Positions 31,121 to 35,507 of a stretch of 64,000 nt of DNA are shown here, piece by piece. This stretch comes from Dermanyssus gallinae. Taxonomy: Eukaryota; Arthropoda; Arachnida; Mesostigmata; Dermanyssidae. The notes below the pieces were generated by a model. That model saw only the letters and a program-made list of their open reading frames with translations. It ran no database searches and was not told the DNA's origin. A program made the translations under genes and the position numbers. How positions within the stretch are numbered: the stretch's first letter is position 1; every line of letters starts with the position of its first letter. The stretch spans positions 43,020 through 107,019 of the forward strand of contig QVRM01002382.1 in NCBI GenBank assembly GCA_003439945.1, read 5' to 3'.

Positions 31121-33259
31121 AAATAACGTAGTGCACACTGTTTCTATAGTATTCAAGCGCTATGAAAACATTAGGTTTGCCATTACATTGGCATAGTAAT
31201 GTTATAACGGCGCTATTTATATTGCAGATGGCACGCTTTTTCCAGCCTTCGAGAAACCGCCGAGGAGCGTAAAGTTTTTCTCAGATTTTTTTTTTAAGCC
31301 GTGGTCCCTGTATCTACAGAAACGATGGGGTGCTAGAGGTCAACTTATCGCTCGCTTCCAAGGAGGCAGCGACCTCTTTAATGAAACTGGCGACCCCGAA
31401 CTCGATACGTAAGTTTTTAGGCATCCATGAGGTTGTTTCTCCGCAAATGGATAGACAGACCTTAGACAAGCATGATCAAATGTAATTTCACTAACGGCCA
31501 ATGTTACCGGCTACGAATAGTAGCCGGTAACATTTAATTAGCTTAGCAGCACGCGTTTAAAGAACGGTTTTGTTGTTTACGTGATTTAAAAGGTATGCAG
31601 TTTACCTAGAGTTTTTCTAATTGAAATTGCAACTTACATAATTTGTTTTCATATAGTTGTTTTTGCGAAACACCGACACACGTAAGAGGGACATTCGACG
31701 CAAGCAGGTTCGACGCTACTGCGACTACCACGGGGACTTTTGCGACGCCGGTTGTGGCTAGTCTTCCTCACTTCCTTCATGGGGATCCTTCACTGCGAGC
31801 CAACGTAAGCGGTTTACGTCCTGACGAGAAAAAACATCACTTCTACGTTGACGTCCATGCTGTAAGTTTGTCACTACTTGATAACTTTGATTTAATAAAG
31901 CTTTGTTTATGTTTTGATTCGATATACGCAAAACATGCATTTTTTAAATATATTTGATGATGTTGTCTTATGAACCTTATATAGCGTGATTGTGTGTTAC
32001 TTAATTTTTCAACAAACTCATCTTTCTATGCAACCTTCTGGGTGGACAGCGGAGCGCATGTCTGTTGTTGAGCGGTGTTTTAATGTCCTCGCCATTGTTT
32101 TGTGAATATGAAAATGACACCGTTGGTGTGGAACAATACAATATCAAGCAACTTGTGTTTTATTCAAAACCTTTTACGAAAATGGCTGTTCACTGGCAAA
32201 CGTAGCTAGAAATTGCGCATAAAATACGTGCGCAAAGTGTAGAAGCTTGCGTCTAGTGATTACGATTTAGGCAAAACATTCGTATTTGTGGCTCCGAAAG
32301 TCCAAGAATGATCCTTGAGCAAGCAAATTATTTACGAAACGTCAATGTTTGGTACGGATTTTGGAGCGGCGGTGTTATCGGCCCTTATTTTGAAAACGCC
32401 CGCGAAGCGACTGCAACCACCAACAGCGAGCAATACCAGGACGTGGTGAAGAACTTTCTGCGGCCAGATTCTGACGAATTGGATCTGAACATGACGGTTT
32501 CAACAAGATGGGCTTACAGCCAACTGACACGATATACACTGGAATATCGTATCTGTTGGCAAAATATACCACAAAACGTGTCAATATATTGTCAAAGCTA
32601 TGGCAAAAGGATAGACTATGTGGCAAATATTCCACACATAACCCTAAGATATCAGCCTGACCGTAAAATGGTAAAGCTGATAGCTTTACCACCTTTTGGT
32701 ATGGTAAAGCTATCAACATTGCAACGTTCAATAATGCATAAATAATTTTTTGTCAAGACACTTGCGCTTCGCTGGCCACCCTTTATTTTACAATTGAACG
32801 CAGTTATGTAAGTTTTTAAAATGCATTTGTAAAAATAACAGGACAGAAACACTACGCTGATAAGAGTGCTTGCATAACATGTTAATATGCTACACTGCCA
32901 TAGATAAGTGCTAAAAGTAAAACAAAGTTTGCGAAAGTCTCTTATCTTAGTATTGCCGAACGTGTCATTTCGACCTAAAATAGGCCATGCATGATATGCC
33001 TAAATTGGAATAGATAAATACACTGTATATACTTAGTGTAACGTATGTTGAGTTTTAATCTTTATCATTGAAACTAACCGCTAAAAACCTGCAATAGCCA
33101 GATCTTTAATATTAACGCTTATTAAATGGCCACATATCTTTTCAGAGGTCTGGCCTAAGAGTTGACATGAGATTGCGAATGCAAACAAACCTGAGGCTGG
33201 TACATTTGGACACAGAGCCGGTGCCGAGAATAATTCTCCCAATCTTTTGGACTGAAGAT
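4231..33259 (+). CDS. CD36/SCARB-family scavenger receptor gene 1 (partial, seven exons)
   Basis: This is a class B scavenger receptor-like membrane protein of the CD36 family, which binds or transports lipids or lipoproteins at the cell surface or in lysosomes. The exons are 4231-4477, 9853-10086, 23327-23461, 24388-24434, 31228-31408, 31657-31861 and 33146-33259. Each intron has GT/AG ends and all phases fit, giving about 387 codons without a stop. Landmarks in order are a membrane segment (VILLPLAIGLLCW), ELGPYVFR, FFEPNMSNGSLDD, AGYYDP, CNGIEGTDGTLF, CFCE, SLPHFLHGDP, VSGLRPDEKKH, RMQTN and ILPIFWTED. Family members are usually 480-520 residues. The short N-terminal exon and the C-terminal membrane segment are missing from what I can see. 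The introns are full of LINEs. The ligand cannot be inferred from the sequence. Confidence 0.85.
4478..4939. other. CD36 gene 1 intron, first part
   Basis: This is intronic sequence with no gene seen. It is matched in unit 2 by about 41821-42410. It ends at the target site used by the LINE-A insertion. Confidence 0.6.
4940..6424 (-). mobile_element. LINE-A insertion, 5'-truncated, with target-site duplication
   Basis: The 13-mer GTTGGAATTTATT occurs at 4940-4952 and again at 6412-6424, flanking a 1459-bp insert. The left inner end is a (TTTA)n run, i.e. a (TAAA)n tail on the minus strand, as LINE insertion predicts. The right end is a 5' truncation. Unit 2 has the uninterrupted site near 42414 (GTTGGAATTCAATGG). 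Insertion therefore followed the segmental duplication, or it was lost cleanly from the other copy, which is less likely. Confidence 0.85.
5036..6400 (-). CDS. LINE-A reverse transcriptase, open frame truncated at the N-terminus
   Basis: A 454-codon uninterrupted frame encodes a non-LTR RT. It has QHGFRTGRST (residue 41 on), motif A FAVFIDLKSAFD (73-84), motif B' GYPQGDNLSPLLF (134-146), motif C LLYADDLVIF (167-176) with both catalytic aspartates, and CYLGVIF (237-243). The C-terminal tail has a Cys-rich block CRCRRCGGPCPLYH. RTs of this kind copy their own RNA at a nicked target. The endonuclease and ORF1 are absent because the copy is 5'-truncated, so there is no native start codon. It is the best preserved RT in the window. 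A longer, more decayed relative is at 57606-61211. Confidence 0.85.
   Translation of the reverse strand: MDPAAWRPISKRSCAYKLLSSILTRRLTDFLTALGFLPDEQHGFRTGRSTISACEVLLEQITNSLNRKKLPLFAVFIDLKSAFDIAPRNIDLKKLGQAGVGPRMLTLLCALLRANQIILDDGVCEHNTFDQTTGYPQGDNLSPLLFITLLSDLPRIMKERHSTVMTLLYADDLVIFSRIRTDLQAALCTLDEYFSQNGLIVNVSKTKAVKFRRGGQRARADKLRFHGEQVQFVETFCYLGVIFSSRGTTFSQHVTERCRKALIAAAGIRNPTQLSVQTAMTLFTLKVASVAAYGIQVTWKHLSTSQLWQMDRVKPAFLKRVLGLPSNSRNRLVYMLAGSVSFIDELVDRFNLPQTVALETFRHEYSQKVSLIPREFYLSPAMTNQAWKDALRPCRHLTTRYSVHGFHHLLCRSAGFHEPKEDCRCRRCGGPCPLYHLPDCTKSVSLSQLERECS
6550..6735 (-). pseudogene. older LINE RT 3'-end fragment
   Basis: The minus-strand reading has WRACSYMNRHLITRFAVHGF and HLKTCVGEKLHEI, matching the WKDALRPCRHLTTRYSVHGF region of LINE-A. 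The unit 2 partner (42640-42835) also keeps CDHPCDLYHLQRC, the Cys/His tail. It is present in both units, so it is older than the duplication. Confidence 0.65.
7059..8393 (-). mobile_element. LINE-C insertion, 5'-truncated, with target-site duplication
   Basis: ATCCGTTGAYGACTT occurs at 7059-7073 and 8379-8393 (one mismatch), flanking a minus-strand element with a T run (7072-7082, the poly-A tail). Unit 2 has the unoccupied site near 43177-43191. Inside, the minus strand reads RIAYADDLALVVTARTEAVL (YADD codons at 8300-8311), then the R1-like C-terminal domain LTRHGQFQSFFLRIGNANT with C-x2-C...H...C near 7600-7530. There are frameshifts between the blocks. The 3' UTR has the shared CCCACTAAAAACCA motif at 7187-7200. 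Confidence 0.8.
8394..9384. other. CD36 gene 1 intron
   Basis: No gene is recognised. The sequence is collinear with 43192-44280 and, in part, with 48760-49445. There is a local direct repeat (about 8990-9060, two copies of a CAACAATTTTATTCTGCA-GG-AGATCCAACAGG unit). Confidence 0.5.
9385..9510 (-). repeat. SINE copy, diverged
   Basis: It is similar to the SINE copies at 22799 and 33613 (TCAGCGGTATGGTTTAT..., GCGGCGACACTCCG..., CGCTGCC) but with a damaged box A. In units B and C only a short stub remains at the same place (near 44277 and 49441), so most of the SINE has been deleted there. Confidence 0.6.
9853..10086 (+). CDS. CD36-like gene 1, exon b
   Basis: The acceptor is TTTTTGTCTAG and the donor GTGAGT. 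Its 234 nt are a multiple of three with the same phase at both ends. It encodes IVTKIRKQSSKNGTLDYFK, then FFEPNMSNGSLDDKIT and LFVNATVNEYLFAG. This is the family region with the F-x-P-x-x-S-x-G-x-x-D-D-x-I-T pattern just before GY-DP. It has NMS, NGS, NGT and NAT sites for N-glycosylation. Partners are 44667-44901 (frameshifted) and 49845-50078 (intact). Confidence 0.9.
10242..10463 (-). other. conserved unidentified minus-strand frame
   Basis: A 73-codon frame contains VAAVSAAHKSTDMAHLSLP and SGSIKPSVPGTVVYKNIRNS. The same frame is open in units B (45058-45315) and C (50235-50492) despite substitutions. I do not recognise the family. It lies in the CD36 intron and may be transposon-derived. 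Confidence 0.3.
10464..12100. other. CD36 intron, no recognised gene
   Basis: The stretch is collinear with 45316-46900 and 50493-52080. A short plus-strand frame at 11424-11627 (SGGRSKESRMLVLVSASNAE) is open in all three copies but has no known motif. The stretch 10767-11340 is partly replaced by unrelated sequence in units B and C. Confidence 0.4.
12100..13840 (+). pseudogene. chimeric LINE pseudogene: APE-type start, RLE-family RT and C-terminus
   Basis: The plus strand first reads ADIVVLTETWATKGF (about 12193), the N-terminal catalytic block of an APE endonuclease. It then reads VKLSEGDIFGAAKLVSSQD and VKLDFRNAINSAERD (RT motif A, about 12780), LQQGDPLGF (motif B'), MLPVSLGGLGVPD and, near 13620-13840, ARLRAISKG followed by the Cys-His region. 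The second part belongs to the same family as the minus-strand element at 26278-28960. There are many stops. The junction of two element types suggests nested insertion or chimerism. Copies occur at 46900-48580 and 52080-53770. Confidence 0.65.
13850..14330 (-). mobile_element. CR1-like LINE 3' end
   Basis: The stretch is collinear with 53780-54223, where the minus strand reads YMLPTIWNELPLALRNG and FKRHLLLQLK, the C-terminal signature of CR1/L2-type RTs. The long AT-rich tail is 3' UTR. This copy is more diverged and has a private 60-bp insert. Confidence 0.6.
14330..15300 (+). pseudogene. LINE-D 3' part (RT C-terminal domain and 3' UTR)
   Basis: This is the plus-strand partner of 54225-55130. 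Recognisable pieces are VAESTALYAAPVWG, MSIKKAISDICS and, at the end, the 3' UTR run CTTACAGGACGGATTACAAA followed by the conserved GCATCATGCATTCCCGAAAC tail. Frames are broken. It lacks about 95 bp near 14330 relative to unit 2. Confidence 0.6.
15300..16876 (-). pseudogene. LINE-B reverse transcriptase, unit 1 copy
   Basis: The minus strand reads RT blocks out of frame with each other. These are a fingers block near 16430-16250, motif C at 15974-15987 as YAND (D to N), LFQRFGLAINPTKPALVLYH and KYLGILL (15883-15701), and ALMEPILTYGITLWGA near 15570, the usual end of the RT module. The partner in unit 2 (55130-56590) keeps YADDT. It is cut at 16876 by the 28S-bearing insert and resumes after 18460 with the endonuclease. 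Confidence 0.7.
16877..17720 (+). rRNA. 28S rRNA 3' fragment (pseudogene) inserted in LINE-B
   Basis: The sequence follows the last fifth of a eukaryotic large-subunit rRNA. It has GTGAAGAGACATAGGAGGTG near 16900, the helix with CAGGTGTCCTAAGGCCAGCT, the peptidyl-transferase strand AAGTTACCACAGGGATAACT (17254-17273), and the sarcin-ricin loop AGTACGAGAGGAACC (17475-17489). It ends near GAACGCCTCTAAGTCAGAAT. It begins downstream of the usual R2 and R1 target sites. It is AT-rich and altered at several normally conserved places, and stands alone without 18S or 5.8S. The exact 3' end is unclear. Confidence 0.85.
17721..18460. repeat. hairpin-rich tail of the 28S-bearing insert
   Basis: No gene is seen. 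There is a perfect 18-bp inverted repeat (17741-17758 with 17773-17790, 14-nt loop), a 12-bp palindrome AGTGCATGCACT at 17953-17964, and a 12-bp inverted repeat (17987-17998 with 18010-18021). The stretch is absent from unit 2, where LINE-B is continuous. It may be ribosomal spacer carried with the 28S piece; that is inference. Confidence 0.55.
18461..19500 (-). pseudogene. LINE-B APE endonuclease, unit 1 copy
   Basis: The minus strand reads GLHVNARVLRPGTRLDDLTL, then VNWDVLVTGKTWFDEPDAAL, FNLRGYTS and, further on, LHTVLSDHYPVGITL. This is the order of the exonuclease-endonuclease-phosphatase fold of APE-type LINEs (N, E, SDH motifs). The Glu of the ETW motif is Lys here (GKTW), whereas the unit 2 copy keeps SETW. 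A frameshift lies near 19130. This nuclease would nick the target for RT priming; this copy is dead. Confidence 0.75.
19540..20500 (-). pseudogene. LINE ORF1 start and GC-rich 5' region, unit 1 copy
   Basis: It matches 60786-61800. The minus-strand frame near 19862-19700 (ATIPSLQIKIKSGLALIW, LFHRGRNIGRMTRVRLP) is a damaged version of the ORF1 start in unit 2. Here it abuts LINE-B endonuclease directly, whereas in unit 2 about 3.17 kb of LINE-A lies between the two. Confidence 0.6.
20500..20740 (+). pseudogene. RLE-family C-terminal nuclease fragment
   Basis: The plus strand reads GLTLTPFKRSRMFIWDATV, then GAGVDRAGHASRL. This is the PD...WDAT region of the RLE family, seen in fuller form at 26278-26871. 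The partner is 61800-62120. Confidence 0.65.
20860..21800 (+). pseudogene. LINE-G reverse transcriptase, unit 1 copy
   Basis: The plus strand reads RT blocks with stops and shifts between them. An N-terminal KATGPNQVRNEHIKSAPI lies near 20920, then STEQHGFRQNRFTITTCIN (21073 on), motif A LYAVFVDFNAAFDSASRD (about 21178-21231), NNxSPLLFSVHI, and YLGLLLTSNGRSF followed by HIKKECRKALAAMT (21660-21750). The YADD block is not recognisable. The partner is 62220-63200. Confidence 0.7.
21801..22620. other. duplicated stretch without a recognised gene
   Basis: It is collinear with 63200-64000. The minus strand has short frames (HLKPALFYHEKAVHIKDTYL; SPTSPIQRASPSSRRLPVTL) that may be LINE ORF1 debris. 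The unit 1 copy lacks about 100 bp of the 122-codon frame seen at 63217-63585. Confidence 0.4.
22799..23005 (-). repeat. tRNA-derived SINE
   Basis: The minus strand has a box-A-like GTGGTCTAGGGGACCCTAG (complement of 22980-22998) and box B GGTTTGATTCC (complement of 22941-22951). The body matches 33613-33832 over its whole length. Confidence 0.75.
23327..23461 (+). CDS. CD36-like gene 1, exon c
   Basis: The acceptor follows a T-rich tract (TTACAACAG) and the donor is GTAAGT. The first base completes GGC, giving AGYYDPDVGD across the junction, the GY-DP signature of the family. It continues GYFAFQNASPQPTLQVYT and VNQIVTFNTF, matching the 'N-T-DG-Y-V-TG...I--WN' stretch of CD36 proteins. 135 nt, phase 2 at both ends. 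One NAS glycosylation site. Confidence 0.85.
23462..24387. other. CD36 gene 1 intron between exons c and d
   Basis: This is AT-rich intronic sequence. A plus-strand frame at 23961-24152 (CCPNYINGETSC) is not supported by splice phases and is taken as chance. Confidence 0.5.
24388..24434 (+). CDS. CD36-like gene 1, exon d (47-nt microexon)
   Basis: The acceptor is TTTCATTTTCAG and the donor GTAAAT. Its single first base completes AAG and its last base starts GAT of exon e. It reads TLIPYGNRCNGIEGT and continues across the junction as DGTLFP. The CN-I-GTDGT-F block is one of the most conserved in the family and holds one of the ectodomain cysteines. Phase agreement with both neighbours makes this a confident call despite its length. 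Confidence 0.85.
24640..25610 (+). pseudogene. LINE ORF1 (gag-like) with CCHC zinc knuckles
   Basis: The plus-strand frames read KKRKTLRETVQQTVQDEADN (24730), GVTQVRRLHAIRGDGRKPLD, then zinc knuckles CFMCLQAGHIASQC (25290), DMGHIAALC and CVNCHGPHPAGASTC (25390-25440), then LQQVKVNNPAAI. This is the nucleic-acid-binding ORF1 of a Jockey/I/R1-type LINE. Stops split it. The same family on the minus strand is at 29137-29910. Confidence 0.75.
25680..25830 (-). pseudogene. RLE-family nuclease fragment
   Basis: The minus strand reads LAPWASGKALVWDATVWDTL followed by APFHRNQ, the WDAT block of the RLE-family C-terminal nuclease. It is short and isolated. Confidence 0.6.
26050..26180 (+). pseudogene. 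RLE-family nuclease fragment
   Basis: The plus strand reads LWANATITDSLSPSMVGFGS and RAGHAATLAL, aligning with the VWDATVNDSLAPSVV...RAGYASAL block at 26278-26871. Asp of WDAT is Asn here. It ends at a (TA)n tract. Confidence 0.55.
26180..26211. repeat. (TA)n microsatellite
   Basis: This is about 32 bp of alternating TA. Other short TA tracts are at 30474-30492, 31089-31118 and 35488-35507. Confidence 0.9.
26278..28960 (-). pseudogene. RLE-type LINE: RT plus restriction-like endonuclease
   Basis: This is the longest copy of the family. From the 5' end on the minus strand there is an RT N-terminal region (PLAVGRILPKSVRRQVAEDF; LSEGNVSSAAKVLISEDTLA; SSAAGLDFIRPRLL, 28913-28344), one stop, then KKKDGSVRPIA, motif A VVKLDFRNAFNSIRRDHLL (about 28040), motif B' QTGVQQGCP with a small deletion, and motif C YLDD (27794-27805). 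The C-terminal part has ARLRAVSSKGAGAWLHAIP (26990), a damaged Cys-His block, GKRPDDWTLTPFKRG and LLVWDATVNDSLAPS (PD and WDAT, 26620-26692), ending FLRQRLSLDVQRGNAASVRG. Such PD-(D/E)XK domains nick the target site in R2-like LINEs; their presence here is inferred from motifs. At least three frameshifts make it dead. Confidence 0.75.
27251..27328. repeat. 40-bp tandem duplication inside the RLE LINE
   Basis: TCAGGTAACCCTAGGCCACC and the next 20 bases occur at 27251 and again at 27291. The period is 40, so it shifts the reading frame of the element. Confidence 0.9.
29137..29910 (-). pseudogene. LINE ORF1 (gag-like) with CCHC zinc knuckles
   Basis: The minus strand reads CFKCLKPGHLADKC (about 29800), CKNCGGPDHTDDSC and CVNCQEPHQAGSSSC in two frames. 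It then gives an open frame 29598-29137 with a basic middle (KIQRKKRSYRSPTVRTHRSR) and a C-terminus LMELLSVVGKLKGLAL. It is in the same family as 24640-25610, in inverted orientation. It lies just 5' of the RLE LINE, but no APE endonuclease follows, so the adjacency may be accidental. Confidence 0.7.
30070..30112. repeat. CAA/CAG trinucleotide repeat
   Basis: A short run of CAACAGCAACAACAACAGCA lies inside a plus-strand frame, giving a short poly-Gln reading. No gene is recognised around it. Confidence 0.8.
30190..30440 (+). pseudogene. RLE-family C-terminal end
   Basis: The plus strand reads TKFVCRLLKQWEGPDRL and, in another frame, LEFLRQRLSLDIQGGNAASV followed by RGTL, which is the end of the RLE family protein at 26278. 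Frames differ, so it is broken. Confidence 0.65.
30441..31227. other. CD36 gene 1 intron, nothing recognised
   Basis: A 92-codon minus-strand frame (30786-30508; ELCGVTFCARFSGTQHRTL) has no known motif. TA tracts lie at 30474-30492 and 31089-31118. The 3' end is a clear acceptor (TTATATTGCAG). Confidence 0.45.
31228..31408 (+). CDS. CD36-like gene 1, exon e
   Basis: The acceptor is TTATATTGCAG and the donor GTAAGT. With the last G of exon d it reads DGTLFPAFEKPP, then SVKFFSDFFFKPWSLYLQKR, LIARFQGGSDLFNETG and DPELDT. Family members have a cysteine in the F-x-x-D-x-C-R motif; here the position is not Cys. 181 nt, phases fit both sides. Confidence 0.9.
31657..31861 (+). CDS. CD36-like gene 1, exon f
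   Basis: The acceptor is TTTTCATATAG and the donor GTAAGT. It reads CFCETPTHVRGTFDASRF, ATPVVASLPHFLHGDPSLRA and NVSGLRPDEKKHHFYVDVHA. CFC, S-PHFL-D and V-GL-P-EKH are diagnostic CD36-family blocks. The exon ends in phase 0, matching exon g. The second and third cysteines expected after CFC are absent. Confidence 0.92.
32280..32560 (+). pseudogene. mariner-like transposase fragment
   Basis: The plus strand reads CGSESPRMILEQANYLRNVN, then VWYGFWSGGVIGPYFEN, NSEQYQDVVKNFLRPDSDEL and, one frame over, FQQDGLTAN then a stop. This is the VWCGFW-GGIIGPYF to QQDGATAH stretch of mariner/Tc1-type transposases, with a frameshift near 32490. It lies in the intron between exons f and g. No terminal repeats were recognised. 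Confidence 0.75.
33146..33259 (+). CDS. CD36-like gene 1, exon g
   Basis: The acceptor is TATCTTTTCAG and the donor GTATGC. 38 codons in phase 0: RSGLRVDMRLRMQTNLRLV then PRIILPIFWTED. It matches the family stretch 'SG--L---KRLQ-N ... ILP--W-EE' that precedes the C-terminal membrane segment. The next exon, with that segment, was not found in 33260-39434. Confidence 0.85.
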
Positions 33260-33612
33260 GTATGCGTTTCCCTAAAACTACACGCATAAAGTCAGCTTTT
33301 TATTACGTACTTCATAGTAATGTTCACGCTAAAGCCAATCATACTGTGTGCACTACAATAACCCCTAGAAACTTAATCGAATTTAAAACGTAATTTTTTT
33401 CAACAATTCGATTGAAATGCTGTTGATAAGTTTCTCAGGTTACGCATTGCCTGGTAAGTGAATACAGAGTCACAGATAAATTAGTGCATACGGTTAACCT
33501 TATTGATTAGTAGAGGAAACGAGCGTTGGGAGAGGGAATTTATTTATGTTCAAAACCAACCGTAATAACATGTGTTATCTCTACGGGCTTAGAACTTAAC
33601 CTGAGGTTTATC

Positions 33613-33832
33613 TTCAATGCACTGAGGGCTGGACATGTTAAATATCTAGGGTTTCCCCAACAGTCCCTGTGGCAGCATGGCCGCTGACTCTCAGCGTTAT
33701 TGTTTATCATCTATCCTCAATAAGCATCGTTCAAATCAAATTCGATTAACAACAGGGATCGAACCAGCGACACCCTGGTAGATGACAACCATGACCAGCG
33801 CACTAGTCCCCTAGGCCACGCCGCCACCCATC
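33613..33832 (-). repeat. tRNA-derived SINE
   Basis: This is the best copy. On the minus strand, box A GTGGCCTAGGGGACTAGTG (complement of 33801-33819) and box B GGTTCGATCCC (complement of 33755-33765) are near-canonical, followed by a body of about 150 bp shared with 22799-23005. It lies downstream of CD36 exon g. Confidence 0.8.
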
Positions 33833-34028
33833 ATATTATTATTTATTATGTTTAAAGTTTCAAACAAAAAAAACTGTTTTTTTACACCTATTTATTTTTT
33901 GTATAAACTGATTGTGAGATTGCAACGAAATTAAGACCATCTCGTGAATGCCGTTAAAATGTTAGCCATTTAAATAAATCAAGCCGAAATTGTCACCAAA
34001 AAACATGAGTTGCTACCTTTTGCAACGT

Positions 34029-34222
34029 ACTTTATATATGTGTGATGGTATATATAAACTGGAACTCCTTAGGCGAATTTGCCGTCGGACCGGGACTATC
34101 TTTTGTGCTTGCTAAAGCCTCGACAACTCGTATCTTGGACCGCGTTAGCTGCCTGTCTTTGCTCACTCGCGACGGCTGCCCTTTTGTGTGGTCTTCTTCT
34201 GTGAACACCGAAATCGCGTACA
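34029..34222 (-). other. possible terminal exon of an unknown minus-strand gene
   Basis: The minus strand has an acceptor-like AGTTAATTTTTAG, then about 64 codons of polar sequence (ISVFTEEDHTKGQPSRVSKD, IRVVEALASTKDSPGPTANS) ending in TAA. It is more GC-rich than its surroundings. No family is recognised, and no other exon was found. Confidence 0.25.
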
Positions 34223-34313
34223 AGGCTAAAAATTAACTGATGTATTAAAGCACGATTAAAGGTAGGATTAAGATTAGTTAGCTTGCTGCGATGCCCTATG
34301 ACATCTGTAACAT

Positions 34314-34315
<2 letters not shown>

Positions 34316-34405
<90 letters not shown>
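34316..34405. repeat. (TA)n microsatellite, 90 bp
   Basis: About 45 TA units at the left edge of the fold-back repeat. Confidence 0.95.
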
Positions 34406-34408
<3 letters not shown>

Positions 34409-35507
34409 ATGTACTTATTTCGAGCTTTGGTAGGACTTAGCAAGAAAATAATTCTCCCAATGGAAAGAGGAGACGGAAACGTCTAGTTTAGGAAACAGAG
34501 TGAAATGTTTAAAAGTAGTTGTTCTGTTTTTTTTTCTCCTACATAGTTGTGCGAAATATACATTTGCGGGAGAACGAGTTAACGCATAAAGAAACCGACG
34601 ATGCCGGCGTGTTCGGTGAATTCTGGGCAACGAAAAAAGGCGAATATTCAGATTGAGGAAAATCATAAAAAGTCGATATGTTGTTATGTATTACGTTAAC
34701 GCTTTTTCGCGAATAATGGTCAAATTTTGCCATTACGACCAAAAATGTGTGTCTAAAGGACCAGTCTCACGCAATAGCAATGCCCACCATTTTCGTACCA
34801 AAGTGATGGAGCTGCGTTACATAGTTGTTGAGTAACTAGGTTTTTTCGATAGCCATATCGAAAGTGAAGGCATGCATACTTGCATAGGTTGTATGAAAAA
34901 GTTAGGTACATATATTGAGGTTTGGTAGAACTCGGCAAAATAATATTTTTTCCTAGTGAAAAAATTACGGAAACATCATGGAAAAAAATACGGTTCTCAA
35001 CGTAAAAGCTTTAACGTAAAACATAACAATTATGACTGTCGAAAAAGTTTAGTTACTTGGCAACTACGTAAGGCAGCATCATCACCAAAATAATGGGCAT
35101 TAAATTTGGTATTGCGTGAGAGTGGTCCTTTAGATGTGCATTTTTGATCGTAATAGAGAAAATTTACAATTTGTTACGAAAAGGCGTTAATGTAACATAT
35201 CGACTTTTTATGACTTTCCTTAATCTGGTTATTTGCTTTTCGATAGCAAAGATAGTGAAGTGTCTTCCGTTGCGCAAAATTTTCCTTCGAACACGCTGGT
35301 ATATCGGTTCCTTCATGTGTTGACTAGTTTTCCCGCAAACGTAGATTTCGCACAACTATGTAAGAGAAACAAGGCAGAATAACTATTTTTATAAACTTCA
35401 CTATCTCTCCTAAACAAGAGTTTCACCGCCTCTTTCCATTGGGAAAAATATTTTTTTGCCGAGTTTTATAACGATATCAATGACCATGTATATATATATA
35501 TATATAT
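34395..35507. repeat. fold-back (long inverted repeat) element
   Basis: The left arm (about 34406-34845) and the complement of the right arm (about 35040-35487) match over most of their length, about 70% by eye. Shared blocks include CCCAATGGAAAGAGG near the outer end, TACATAGTTGTGCGAAAT, CATAAAAAGTCGATATGTT, TCTAAAGGACCA and CTCACGCAATA toward the centre. The outer ends abut TA tracts on both sides. A third, partial copy of the outer end sits in the centre (about 34905-34990). No transposase is inside. It could be a MITE or Foldback-type element. Confidence 0.75.

Noticed and set aside
34283..34486. Frame encoding a long Tyr-Ile repeat
   Set aside because: It is only the translation of the (TA)n microsatellite.
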